Below are positions 32,271 through 40,595 of a stretch of DNA of 64,000 nucleotides, piece by piece. The stretch spans positions 1 through 64,000 of the forward strand of contig NZ_JAYMYY010000010.1 of the NCBI RefSeq assembly GCF_039889165.1. Reading direction: 5' to 3'. Each line of letters begins with the position of its first letter. The stretch's first letter is position 1. The DNA comes from Pseudocitrobacter cyperus. GTDB lineage: Bacteria > Pseudomonadota > Gammaproteobacteria > Enterobacterales > Enterobacteriaceae. The notes beneath the pieces are model-generated. The model saw only the letters and a program-made list of their open reading frames with translations, was not told the DNA's origin and searched no databases. The translations under genes and the position numbers were made by a program.

Positions 32271-33263
32271 TTAAGTGTGTCGATAGAAAAAATCGACGAT
32301 AGCTTTGAGTGCGACCGAGCGCATGGCGTCCTTTTCGAAAAGGATCTCATGGTACGCGCCCTGGATGACCAGCGGTTTACCCCCTTCACAGGGATGCCCC
32401 GCCTCGGAGCGAAGTTCACAATAACGGTGGTGCATGCGGTTATCCACCACACGTTCTTCTTCTGCCTGAATGATGAGCGTCGGCAGCGTATCGTCTGGCG
32501 CGCCAGCGATAATCTGCTCGCCCGCAATAATGCCCTCGCGAACCCAGTGATAGGTGGGCCCGCCCACGCGCAGACGCGGCTCATCGGCATAAAAACGCAG
32601 ATTACGCCGATAACGCTGGCGGCTGTGCGTCAGGACATTGAGGCTAAACGGCAGCGCACGCCAGCGCCCGGTGCCAATAGCATACCCTTCCCGAAGACGC
32701 TGATGGCCCTCAGCCCAATCGAGAATATGGCGGATCATCCATTCCGGCAGACGCATGATAATACCGAACATCGGCGCACAAAGCGCGAGTGCATCACACT
32801 GATGCGGATAGCGTTGTAAAAACAGCGTAGCAATCGCACCGCCCATCGAGTGCGCAAGGATAAACCGTTTACGCCAATGACCGGGCGCGACTTCCTGTTC
32901 CCAGAATGCCGCCAGATCGTCCACATAATCGCTGAATTTTACCACATGGCCACGGTGCGTGTCCGATAGCATACGACCTGAACGACCTTGCCCCCGGTGG
33001 TCGATTATCAAAACATCGAACCCACTATGGAAGAGATCGTAAGCCAGTTCGGCATACTTAACGTAGCTTTCGATACGACCGGGACAAATAACAACAACGC
33101 GATCGTGATGCTCGGAGCAAAAGCGAACGAAGCGTACCGCAACGTTATCCACGCCACGAAACTCAGCCTCTTCACGCTGACGCCAGAAATCTGTCAGCGG
33201 CCCCATCGCAAACGCCGCAAACGCGTTTTCTCTTGTATCCCAGTCCTTTTGCTGCTGAAACAT
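32271..33263 (-). CDS. pldB: Lysophospholipase L2 PldB
   Basis: Alpha/beta-hydrolase monoacylglycerol lipase-like enzyme that hydrolyses lysophospholipids at the inner membrane. The start MFQQQKDW at 33263 follows GGTGGAAG and gives 330 residues, ten fewer than E. coli at the C-terminus; a longer upstream reading frame has no homologous sequence. The nucleophile elbow is LAHSMGGAI, and the catalytic His is probably in QGAYHEILFEKD. It is divergent from rhtB and first gene of pldB-yigL. Confidence 0.94.
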   Translation of the reverse strand: MFQQQKDWDTRENAFAAFAMGPLTDFWRQREEAEFRGVDNVAVRFVRFCSEHHDRVVVICPGRIESYVKYAELAYDLFHSGFDVLIIDHRGQGRSGRMLSDTHRGHVVKFSDYVDDLAAFWEQEVAPGHWRKRFILAHSMGGAIATLFLQRYPHQCDALALCAPMFGIIMRLPEWMIRHILDWAEGHQRLREGYAIGTGRWRALPFSLNVLTHSRQRYRRNLRFYADEPRLRVGGPTYHWVREGIIAGEQIIAGAPDDTLPTLIIQAEEERVVDNRMHHRYCELRSEAGHPCEGGKPLVIQGAYHEILFEKDAMRSVALKAIVDFFYRHT

Positions 33264-33372
33264 CGGGCTTCCACCCCTGCTAACCGCTGAAAATCGTTTT
33301 TTTGTGGGGCCTGACACAACACCCATACAATAGCGTATTGTGGCATAAAAACAGATACCCAGGGAGATTCTC

Positions 33373-33993
33373 ATGACCTTTGAGTGGTGGTTCGCCTACC
33401 TGCTAACCTCGATTATTCTCAGCCTGTCGCCGGGCTCCGGCGCGATCAACACCATGACCACATCCATTAGCCACGGCTATCGCGGCGCGGTCGCGTCGAT
33501 CGCGGGGTTGCAGACTGGATTGGGTATTCACATCGTTCTGGTCGGTGTGGGGTTAGGCACGTTGTTCTCTCGTTCCGTGCTCGCCTTTGAAGTACTGAAA
33601 TGGGCGGGGGCAGCCTATCTTATCTGGCTCGGCATCCAACAGTGGCGGGCAGCGGGCGCTATCGACCTGAATACGCTGGCGCAATCTCAGTCACGCTCGC
33701 GTCTTTACAGGCGCGCCGTGTTCGTCAACCTGACCAACCCCAAAAGCATCGTCTTCCTGGCGGCGCTGTTCCCACAGTTTATCGTGCCCCATCAGCCACA
33801 GGTAATGCAGTATGTGGTGCTCGGCATCACCACCATTGTGGTCGATATTATTGTGATGATTGGCTATGCCACCCTCGCACAACGAATCGCGAGCTGGATT
33901 AAAGGCCCACGCCAGATGAAGGCGCTAAACAAAGTATTTGGCTCGTTGTTTATGCTGGTTGGCGCGCTGCTGGCGTCGGCCAGACATGCGTGA
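33373..33993 (+). CDS. rhtB: Homoserine/homoserine lactone exporter RhtB
   Basis: LysE/RhtB-family efflux protein of 206 residues, nearly identical to E. coli RhtB along its length (MTFEWWFAYLLTSIILSLSPGSGAINTMT with the family motif SPGSGAINTM, and NLTNPKSIVFLAALFPQF). About six membrane helices. It exports homoserine and homoserine lactone. It is divergent from pldB, and its stop (TGA) overlaps a GTG that opens the Rpn-remnant frame. Confidence 0.96.
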   Translation: MTFEWWFAYLLTSIILSLSPGSGAINTMTTSISHGYRGAVASIAGLQTGLGIHIVLVGVGLGTLFSRSVLAFEVLKWAGAAYLIWLGIQQWRAAGAIDLNTLAQSQSRSRLYRRAVFVNLTNPKSIVFLAALFPQFIVPHQPQVMQYVVLGITTIVVDIIVMIGYATLAQRIASWIKGPRQMKALNKVFGSLFMLVGALLASARHA

Positions 33994-34139
33994 AAGGAAG
34001 ACGGGAAGGGCGTAAAGAAGGTAAACAACTCGCCCTTCTCGACGTCGCAAAAGCCATGCTGCAGCGCGGGTTTGATTTTCAGACCATCATGGAAATGACC
34101 GGCCTTTCGCAGGACGACCTTAAACAGCTTCAGCACTAA
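33990..34139 (+). pseudogene. Rpn/YhgA-like nuclease C-terminal remnant (or orphan RpnS-like ORF)
   Basis: A 49-codon frame from GTG at 33990 to TAA at 34139. The translation (KGRREGRKEGKQLALLDVAK, then AMLQRGFDFQTIMEMTGLSQ, DDLKQLQH) matches the C-terminus of Rpn/transposase_31 (YhgA-like) proteins: charged KEGKE-type linker, then LxxAxxMLxxGxDxxxIxxxTGLSxxDL. The N-terminal PD-(D/E)XK nuclease domain is missing because rhtB lies directly upstream. Intact rpn genes are known to make a short C-terminal antitoxin (RpnS) from an internal start, so this could be either a decayed remnant or a surviving RpnS-like ORF. Translation by GTGA coupling to rhtB is possible. Confidence 0.7.
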
Positions 34140-34146
34140 GCCAATA

Positions 34147-34173
34147 ACCCACCCCGATGCCGCCAGGGTGGGT
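34147..34173. terminator. Hairpin between Rpn remnant and rhtC
   Basis: Perfect 8-base stem ACCCACCC (34147-34154) and GGGTGGGT (34166-34173). No good T-run on either side, so it may act as an mRNA 3' stabiliser between convergent genes rather than a classical terminator. Confidence 0.5.
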
Positions 34174-34180
34174 CAAACAC

Positions 34181-34801
34181 TCAGCGCGAAATAATTAAAT
34201 GAATGCCGAAGCCCGCGAACAGCGTACCAGCAAAGCCGTCAATCCACTTCGCCGCTTTCTGGTATCCGCGACGCATCGCCGGCAGTGCGAACAGGCTCGC
34301 TACTACGGTAAACCATGCCAGCGTTTCGAGGATGATCATCAGGAATATGCCCCAGCGCGCATCCGCGCCGACGCTGTCACCGACGAACAGTGAGAACACC
34401 GAGCCGAAGTAAATAATTGCTTTCGGGTTTGCCAGGTTGGTCAGCAGCCCTTTCATAAAGCTACGGCCGCTCTTTGCCAGTTCTACCTGCGGTTCTTGTG
34501 CGTTGTGAGTCTCTTTTTTCAACGCGCTGCGCAGCATCTGATACCCCATCCAGCACAGATACAGGCCACCACCCACCATAATAATGGTGTGCAGCCACGC
34601 CATTTTCTCGATGATCAGGTTCAAACCAAGCAACGCCACGCCAGCCCACACCATCACACCACAGGTAATGCCAAGCACACCCATCATCGCTTCTTTACGG
34701 GAGCGACTGATCGCGGTCTGCGACACGAAAAAGAAGTCCGGGCCCGGGCTCATCAAGGCAATGATGTGTACCAGCGCCACGGTCAGAAACAGAGTTAACA
34801 T
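34181..34801 (-). CDS. rhtC: Threonine efflux protein RhtC
   Basis: LysE/RhtB-family threonine exporter of 206 residues, the E. coli length. The family motif MSPGPDFFFVSQTA is at the N-terminus, with LTNLANPKAIIYFGSVFS in the middle and about six membrane helices. It lies 60 bases after recQ on the minus strand and converges on rhtB. Confidence 0.95.
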   Translation of the reverse strand: MLTLFLTVALVHIIALMSPGPDFFFVSQTAISRSRKEAMMGVLGITCGVMVWAGVALLGLNLIIEKMAWLHTIIMVGGGLYLCWMGYQMLRSALKKETHNAQEPQVELAKSGRSFMKGLLTNLANPKAIIYFGSVFSLFVGDSVGADARWGIFLMIILETLAWFTVVASLFALPAMRRGYQKAAKWIDGFAGTLFAGFGIHLIISR

Positions 34802-34861
34802 AACGTACTCGCGGGGAATAATTCAGTGAGCATCCATATTGGCACTTTTTATGCCCGATGA

Positions 34862-36691
34862 CTACTCATCATCATCGCCATCGACGTGCGCGCGGATCAG
34901 CGCCATAAACTCTTTGCCAAAGCGCTCCAGCTTACGCATCCCCACACCGTTAACACTGAGCATTTCGCTGGCGGATACGGGCATCTGCTCTGCCATTTCA
35001 ATCAGTGTCGCATCGTTGAAGACCACGTATGGCGGAATGTTTTCTTCATCGGCAATGGCTTTACGCAGCTTGCGCAGTTTGGCGAACAGTTTTCGGTCAT
35101 AGTTACCGACTGCGGCTTTCTGCATCACACGTGGCTTGAGAGCAACAATACGCGGCACCGCCAGCATCAACGGAATTTCGCCTCGCACGACAGGACGCGC
35201 CGCATCCGTCAGTTGTAAAGCCGAGTGCTGAGCAATGTTCTGCATCGCAAAGCCCAAATGAATCAACTGGCGAATCACGCTCACCCAGTGCTCATGGCTC
35301 TTCTCGCGCCCCATGCCATACACTTTCAGTTTGTCGTGACCAAATTCGCGGATACGCTGGTTATTGGCGCCGCGAATAACCTCGACCACGTAGCCCATAC
35401 CAAAGCGTTGATTCACCCGATAGATAGTGGAAAGTGCGATTTGCGCGTCCTGTAAGCCATCGTACTGCTTCGGGGGATCGAGGCAGATATCGCAGTTACC
35501 GCATGGCTCCTGACGCCCTTCGCCAAAGTAGTTCAGCAGCACCAGACGACGGCAGGTTTGCGCTTCGGCAAAGGCGCCCATCGCGTTGAGCTTATGCCGT
35601 TCGATATCCTGTAGCGGCCCGGCGGGTTTCTCTTCCAGGCAACGGCGCAACCACGCCATATCTGCCGGATCGTAAAACAGCATCGCTTCTGCGGGCAGGC
35701 CATCACGTCCGGCGCGCCCCGTTTCCTGGTAGTAGGATTCGATGTTGCGCGGAATGTCGAAATGCACAACAAAACGCACGTTGGGCTTGTTGATCCCCAT
35801 ACCGAATGCCACGGTGGCAACGACGATTTGCAAATCATCGCGCTGAAATTTCTCCTGCACATCGGCACGTACCGTATTTTCCAGCCCGGCATGATACGCC
35901 GCCGCGCTGATTCCCCGGCTTTGCAGACGCGCTGCGGTGTCTTCCACTTTTGAACGGCTGTTACAGTAGATGATGCCCGATTTCCCGCGCTGCTCCTGCA
36001 CATAGCGCATGAGCTGATCGAGCGGCTTAAACTTTTCCATCAACATGTAGCGAATATTCGGGCGGTCGAAGCTGCTCACCTGAATTAACGGATCGTTCAG
36101 CCCCAGCAGGCGAACAATATCGCGGCGGGTAGTGTCATCCGCCGTCGCGGTAAGCGCCATAAACGGCAGCGCAGGAAAACGCTGGCGAAGCTGGCCTAAT
36201 GCGGCATATTCCGGGCGGAAATCATGCCCCCACTGAGAAATACAGTGCGCCTCATCCACCGCCAGCATCACCGGGTTCCAGTGGGCGAGATGTTCGAGGA
36301 AGTTATCCAGCATCAGGCGTTCCGGCGCGATATAGAGCAAACGAATCTGCCCGGTACGACAACCCGCCATCACTTCCTGCTGCTGCTCGCGGCTCTGCGT
36401 TGAGTTAATGCAGGCCGCCGCCACGCCATTGGCGATCAACTGATCGACCTGGTCTTTCATCAGCGAGATCAATGGCGAGACCACCACCGTCAGGCCGTTA
36501 AGTACCAGCGCGGGAATTTGATAGCAGAGCGACTTACCGCCGCCGGTGGGCATCACGACCAGACAATCGCGCCCTTCAAGCACGGTATCAATGATGTTTT
36601 CCTGGCCCGGGCGGAACTGCTGGTAGCCAAAGGTTTCCTGCAAAACCTGTTTAGCCAGCGATTCCTGATTTAATACTTCCGCCTGTGCCAC
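34862..36691 (-). CDS. recQ: ATP-dependent DNA helicase RecQ
   Basis: 3'-5' superfamily 2 helicase of the RecF recombination pathway. It has 609 residues as in E. coli. Walker A is VVMPTGGGKSLCYQ, the Walker B box is VDEAHCISQWGHDFR, and QETGRAGRDG is motif VI. The zinc-binding cysteines are in CRRLVLLNYFGEGRQEPCGNCDIC, followed by the winged helix and a C-terminal HRDC domain. The ATG at 36691 has a CGGAG ribosome site. It lies between pldA and rhtC on the same strand. Confidence 0.97.
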   Translation of the reverse strand: MAQAEVLNQESLAKQVLQETFGYQQFRPGQENIIDTVLEGRDCLVVMPTGGGKSLCYQIPALVLNGLTVVVSPLISLMKDQVDQLIANGVAAACINSTQSREQQQEVMAGCRTGQIRLLYIAPERLMLDNFLEHLAHWNPVMLAVDEAHCISQWGHDFRPEYAALGQLRQRFPALPFMALTATADDTTRRDIVRLLGLNDPLIQVSSFDRPNIRYMLMEKFKPLDQLMRYVQEQRGKSGIIYCNSRSKVEDTAARLQSRGISAAAYHAGLENTVRADVQEKFQRDDLQIVVATVAFGMGINKPNVRFVVHFDIPRNIESYYQETGRAGRDGLPAEAMLFYDPADMAWLRRCLEEKPAGPLQDIERHKLNAMGAFAEAQTCRRLVLLNYFGEGRQEPCGNCDICLDPPKQYDGLQDAQIALSTIYRVNQRFGMGYVVEVIRGANNQRIREFGHDKLKVYGMGREKSHEHWVSVIRQLIHLGFAMQNIAQHSALQLTDAARPVVRGEIPLMLAVPRIVALKPRVMQKAAVGNYDRKLFAKLRKLRKAIADEENIPPYVVFNDATLIEMAEQMPVSASEMLSVNGVGMRKLERFGKEFMALIRAHVDGDDDE

Positions 36692-36709
36692 ATTGACTCC
36701 GTTTACCGA

Positions 36710-36741
36710 AAAATAAAAACAGGCGCTATTTTCAGCGCCTG
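36710..36741 (-). terminator. Terminator between pldA and recQ
   Basis: Stem of 8 bases, AGCGCCTG with CAGGCGCT (36720-36727 and 36734-36741), followed on the minus strand by TTTTTATTTTT. It should end pldA transcription just before recQ. Confidence 0.8.
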
Positions 36742-36809
36742 CGTTCTAAACTGCAACGTTTTAGACAAATTCCTTCGGCCATGCTCGCAACAACGAAGGA
36801 AAGCCTGCG

Positions 36810-37676
36810 TTAAAACAGATCGTTAAGCATCACACCCACGCCTACGCGCGTCTGATTGAAATTGTAGTCAATCAACGATTCGCCATAGCCGCTATAAACC
36901 TGCGTATAAAGGCGAACATGTTTGCTGACAGGATAGCTCACGCCCACTTCCGCGCCGCCGTAGCCGGTGTTCCAGTTGTACTGGCCCTGCGCGCTTAGCA
37001 CAGCATCCCCCAACTGATAACCGACTTTCAGGCGATAGTAGCCCATATATTTGGTGATATCCGGGTTATCGCTGGAGTTGCCCAGCACGTACCAGGGTTT
37101 TACCTCCACCAGCCAGTTGCCGTTCTGCGCCATTAAACGCGTATAGAGGCGGTTCCAGCTACGGGAAGTAGGTTCGGAACGACCGTTTGAATCATGGTTA
37201 AAACCAAATTCCACATCGCGTAATGTCCAGCCCGCCCACGAGTAATCAGTGGCAAAGCCGAGGAACAACTGCGGTTCGTAATTGGTTTCACGGAACGGCG
37301 CGGACTCATCACTGTTAGACAACTGCCACCAGGAGCGCTGGGTATAAGAGGCGCCCAGCACAGAGTTATCGCCCAGGATACCGCGCCACAGCGGGAAGGC
37401 GAGGCTCAACTGGAATTTTACTTCGTCTTTGCGTGCGTGTTCAGCCCAGTCATAAGAACTGATGGCCTCTTTATTAACATCGCTGGTCCAGGTGTAAAGC
37501 AGATAGTTGCTTTCATACGGGTAAAGCGTGAAGGGATTATCATGCTCCTGTAACAGGTTGGCGATAATACTCCCTTTGACGGCTGGGGTGTCGTGAACCG
37601 ATTTAATTGTCGCTTCCTGCGCGAACGCTGAAACAGGCAGCACTGCCGCCAATAACCAACTCCGGGTGAGCTGCAT
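36810..37676 (-). CDS. pldA: Outer membrane phospholipase A PldA (OMPLA)
   Basis: Twelve-stranded outer-membrane beta-barrel, Ca2+-dependent phospholipase A1/A2 that dimerises when lipid asymmetry is lost. It has 288 residues (E. coli 289), with a 19-residue signal peptide ending in FA before QEAT. The catalytic His and Ser are in FNHDSNGRS, and the Asn of the triad is in the following SRSWNRLY strand. It ends with the barrel-type terminal Phe (GVMLNDLF). It is divergent from yigI over an AT-rich gap. Confidence 0.96.
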   Translation of the reverse strand: MQLTRSWLLAAVLPVSAFAQEATIKSVHDTPAVKGSIIANLLQEHDNPFTLYPYESNYLLYTWTSDVNKEAISSYDWAEHARKDEVKFQLSLAFPLWRGILGDNSVLGASYTQRSWWQLSNSDESAPFRETNYEPQLFLGFATDYSWAGWTLRDVEFGFNHDSNGRSEPTSRSWNRLYTRLMAQNGNWLVEVKPWYVLGNSSDNPDITKYMGYYRLKVGYQLGDAVLSAQGQYNWNTGYGGAEVGVSYPVSKHVRLYTQVYSGYGESLIDYNFNQTRVGVGVMLNDLF

Positions 37677-37836
37677 CAGTCATGTTCTCCTGAACAATAA
37701 ATATATATTTCGAATGTTTGCATGGCACTCATTCTACATACTTACCTATTTGTTGTTCAGTAATCCATTCCTAATCTGGAAAACAACATTTCACAGGCAT
37801 AAAATCAACATTTCGTTAACTATTGTAAGGGTTGTT
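37677..37836. promoter_or_regulatory. pldA/yigI divergent intergenic region
   Basis: This 160-base AT-rich gap holds the divergent starts of pldA and yigI. I see no clear operator. AAGGG at 37827-37831 is the ribosome site for yigI. Confidence 0.5.
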
Positions 37837-38304
37837 ATGTCTGCTGAACTCACCGCCGATGCCGCGCTTAAGCTGGTCGGAGAAATCTTTGTTTATCACA
37901 TGCCGTTCAACCGGGCGCTTGGCCTGGAGCTGGAGCGCTATGAAAAAGAGTTCGCCAAACTCAACTTTAACAACCAGCCGATGATGGTCGGTAACTGGGC
38001 GCAGAGTATTCTGCACGGCGGCGTAATCGCGTCTGCGCTGGATGTCGCAGCAGGCCTGGTGTGTGTGGGCAGCACGCTAACCCGCCACGACACGATCAAC
38101 GAAGAGGAGTTACGCCAGCGCCTCTCCCGTATGGGCACCATCGATTTGCGCGTCGACTATTTACGCCCAGGCCGCGGCAATCGCTTCACTGCCACCAGCA
38201 CTCTGCTGCGCGCAGGTAACAAAGTTGCCGTCGCGCGCGTTGAGTTGCACAACGAAGAGCAGGTACACATTGCCAGCGCAACTGCCACATATATGGTGGG
38301 TTAA
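37837..38304 (+). CDS. yigI: Hot-dog thioesterase-family protein YigI
   Basis: A 155-residue protein of the hot-dog thioesterase superfamily (PaaI/YigI type). E. coli YigI has been described as an acyl-CoA thioesterase for medium and long chains. The start MSAELTAD at 37837 follows AAGGG and equals the E. coli length; the upstream in-frame extension is AT-rich and not conserved. Family features are GNWAQSILHGGVIASALD, with the HGG turn, and RVDYLRPG. Confidence 0.93.
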   Translation: MSAELTADAALKLVGEIFVYHMPFNRALGLELERYEKEFAKLNFNNQPMMVGNWAQSILHGGVIASALDVAAGLVCVGSTLTRHDTINEEELRQRLSRMGTIDLRVDYLRPGRGNRFTATSTLLRAGNKVAVARVELHNEEQVHIASATATYMVG

Positions 38305-38354
38305 ACAGTAAAATCGGGTAAAATCAGTTTACTTTTTTGTAACGGATGATTCCG

Positions 38355-39248
38355 ATGGATGCCAAACAGACGCGGCAGGGCGTACTTCTCGCTCTCGCCG
38401 CTTATTTTATTTGGGGTATTGCTCCGGCGTACTTCAAGCTTATCTATTACGTACCCGCGGATGAGATCCTGACTCACCGTGTGATCTGGTCTTTCTTCTT
38501 CATGGTGGCGCTGATTAGCATTAGCCGTCAGTGGCCGATGGTAAAAACGCTGCTGCAAACGCCGAAGAAAATTTTCATGCTGGCGCTTTCCGCCGTGCTG
38601 ATTGGCGGCAACTGGCTACTGTTTATCTGGGCGGTAAATAATCACCATATGCTGGAAGCGAGCCTGGGGTACTTTATCAACCCGCTGGTGAATATCCTGC
38701 TGGGGATGATTTTTCTTGGCGAGCGCTTCCGCCGGATGCAGTGGCTGGCGGTCGTCCTCGCCGCCTGCGGCGTGCTGGTGCAGCTCTGGACGTTTGGTTC
38801 ATTGCCGATTATCGCCCTGGGGCTGGCGTTCAGCTTCGCGTTTTACGGCCTGGTGCGCAAAAAAATTGCCGTCGATGCGCAAACCGGCATGCTGTTTGAA
38901 ACCCTGTGGCTACTGCCGGTGGCAGCCATCTATCTGTTTGGTATCGCCGATAGCGCCACCAGTCACATGGGCAGTAACAGTTTGTCGTTGAACCTGTTGC
39001 TGGTTGCCGCGGGCGTGGTGACGACGATTCCGTTGCTCTGTTTCACCGGTGCAGCAACCCGTTTACGCTTATCGACGCTGGGCTTCTTCCAGTATATCGG
39101 CCCAACCCTGATGTTTATCCTGGCGGTGACCTTCTACGGTGAAACGCCAGGTGCCGATAAAATGGTGACATTTGCCTTTATCTGGGTGGCACTGGCGATC
39201 TTTATTATGGATGCGGTGTATACGCAGCGGCGGGGACGCCGGGGATAA
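38355..39248 (+). CDS. rarD: EamA-family permease RarD
   Basis: Inner-membrane DMT-superfamily protein with ten predicted helices in two EamA halves (AAYFIWGIAPAYFKLI and the second-half GLAFSFAFYGLVRKK). RarD was named for a chloramphenicol-sensitivity phenotype; its substrate is not established. The start MDAKQTRQG at 38355 gives 297 residues, close to E. coli's 296; an ATG 9 bases upstream is also in frame with no better ribosome site. It converges on corA over a REP-type palindrome. Confidence 0.92.
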   Translation: MDAKQTRQGVLLALAAYFIWGIAPAYFKLIYYVPADEILTHRVIWSFFFMVALISISRQWPMVKTLLQTPKKIFMLALSAVLIGGNWLLFIWAVNNHHMLEASLGYFINPLVNILLGMIFLGERFRRMQWLAVVLAACGVLVQLWTFGSLPIIALGLAFSFAFYGLVRKKIAVDAQTGMLFETLWLLPVAAIYLFGIADSATSHMGSNSLSLNLLLVAAGVVTTIPLLCFTGAATRLRLSTLGFFQYIGPTLMFILAVTFYGETPGADKMVTFAFIWVALAIFIMDAVYTQRRGRRG

Positions 39249-39252
39249 CCGT

Positions 39253-39281
39253 TTGCCGGATGGCGCAACGCCATCCGGCAA
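39253..39281. repeat. REP palindrome between rarD and corA
   Basis: Perfect 13-base stem TTGCCGGATGGCG (39253-39265) and CGCCATCCGGCAA (39269-39281) around a CAA loop. It matches the enterobacterial REP core (GCCGGATGGCG) and lies between convergent genes, where it can protect 3' ends. Confidence 0.85.
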
Positions 39282-39286
39282 CATCC

Positions 39287-40237
39287 TTACAACCAGTTCT
39301 TCCGCTTAAAGTACAGATACGGCGCCAGGCCCGCGAGCATCATAAAGATAATCGCGCCAGGGTAGCCGAAGCTCCACTTCAGCTCCGGCATGAACTCGAA
39401 GTTCATCCCGTAGCTGGAGGCCACAAGCGTCGGCGGCAGGAAGACCACGGATACCACCGAGAAGATCTTGATGATGCGGTTCTGCTCAATGTTGATAAAA
39501 CCCATCGCCGCCTGCATCAGGAAGTTGACCTTCTGGAACAGTGATTCGTTGTGCGGCAGCAGGGATTCGATATCTCGCAGGATCTCGCGCGCCTGCTCCA
39601 GTTGCACCGCCGGTAAGCGCGCCTTGCGCACCAGGAAGTTCAGCGCGCGCTGCGTATCCATCAGACACAAACGTACCTTCCAGCCAATATCTTCCAGTTC
39701 TGCCAGCGTCGAGAGCGCCTCGTCATATTCATCACCTTGATGACCTTCCATGATGACGCGGCTCAGTTTTTCCAGATCGCTGTAGATGTTTTCGATTTCA
39801 TCCGCAAGTTGCTCAATCTTGGTTTCGAACAGATCGAGCAGCAGTTCGTAGGCGTTACCGTCAACCATTGACTGGTTACGGGCGCGCATACGGTAAAGAC
39901 GAAACGCGGGCAGTTCACGTTCGCGCAGGGTGAAAAGCCGCCCTTCGCGGATGGTGAATGCGACGGTAGAGTTACCTGCGTGATCGTCCGCGTCTTCATA
40001 AAAGAAGAAGGAGTGGATATGCAGGCCGTCTTCATCTTCAAAGAAACGCGCGGATGCTTCGATGTCTTCCAGTTCGGGGCGCGTGGCCAGGTTCTGACCC
40101 AATTCCTTTTGCACACGGTTTCGTTCTTCATCGTCAGGTTCGACTAAATCAACCCACACCGAACTGGCGAGATGATTGATTTCATCCGCCTCAAGACGTG
40201 TTAAACGATTTTTTTCCAGTTGAAATGCGCTCAGCAT
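39287..40237 (-). CDS. corA: Magnesium/cobalt/nickel transporter CorA
   Basis: Pentameric inner-membrane Mg2+ channel. The start MLSAFQLEKN at 40237 has a GGGAG ribosome site and gives 316 residues, as in E. coli. A large cytoplasmic N-domain is followed by two C-terminal helices, with the diagnostic YGMNFEFMPEL at the pore mouth and the basic C-terminus YLYFKRKNWL. Its mRNA leader of about 235 bases contains a leader peptide and a hairpin (listed separately). Confidence 0.97.
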   Translation of the reverse strand: MLSAFQLEKNRLTRLEADEINHLASSVWVDLVEPDDEERNRVQKELGQNLATRPELEDIEASARFFEDEDGLHIHSFFFYEDADDHAGNSTVAFTIREGRLFTLRERELPAFRLYRMRARNQSMVDGNAYELLLDLFETKIEQLADEIENIYSDLEKLSRVIMEGHQGDEYDEALSTLAELEDIGWKVRLCLMDTQRALNFLVRKARLPAVQLEQAREILRDIESLLPHNESLFQKVNFLMQAAMGFINIEQNRIIKIFSVVSVVFLPPTLVASSYGMNFEFMPELKWSFGYPGAIIFMMLAGLAPYLYFKRKNWL

Positions 40238-40362
40238 GACCGGGACTCCCAATGCAAAAAATTATCGGACAGCCGGTGGGCACACAGAAACAAATTGGGT
40301 TTCAGACCATTAAACAGCCTGACTCATTGCGACGGGGAAATGACACGAGTCGCCGACAACCG

Positions 40363-40394
40363 CTAAGGCTATCAGCATAAGAGGATAGCCTTAG
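40363..40394 (-). promoter_or_regulatory. Stem-loop in the corA leader
   Basis: Perfect 11-base inverted repeat, CTAAGGCTATC (40363-40373) with GATAGCCTTAG (40384-40394), loop of 10 bases. It covers the last codons and stop of the leader peptide ORF, so ribosomes finishing that ORF would melt it. This is the layout of translation-sensitive mRNA leaders. Confidence 0.75.
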
Positions 40395-40452
40395 GAGTTG
40401 TTCCTGAATGACAGGAGAGTGAGCCAGCATCTACTGGGTGTGTCCAAGGCAT
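40372..40452 (-). CDS. corL: CorL-type leader peptide upstream of corA
   Basis: A 26-codon ORF from ATG at 40452 to TGA at 40372, in the corA mRNA leader. The ribosome site AGAGGACAA immediately before the ATG is one of the better ones in the window. The peptide begins MPWTHPVDAG and ends KAILLC. Salmonella corA is known to have a translated leader, corL, that couples Rho-dependent termination to Mg2+ homeostasis; I assign this ORF by position and signals, not by sequence comparison. Its 3' end lies in the 11-base stem-loop. Confidence 0.72.
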   Translation of the reverse strand: MPWTHPVDAGSLSCHSGTTPKAILLC

Positions 40453-40479
40453 TTGTCCTCTTAGCGTAATCGTGCGCGC

Positions 40480-40508
40480 ATGTTACGCCAGCAAAAAAAC
40501 CGCGTCAA
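40480..40508 (-). promoter_or_regulatory. corA promoter
   Basis: TTGACG (40508-40503), exactly 17 bases, then TAACAT (40485-40480) on the minus strand. It is a good sigma-70 promoter with predicted start near 40473, giving a leader of about 235 bases before corA. Confidence 0.8.
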
Positions 40509-40595
40509 CACGCAACGGAATGCTAAATGGTAAGATTTACCTCATTCACTGTAAGGCTAGCAGACCCTCAAAAAATAACGATATTTTTCGGATAG

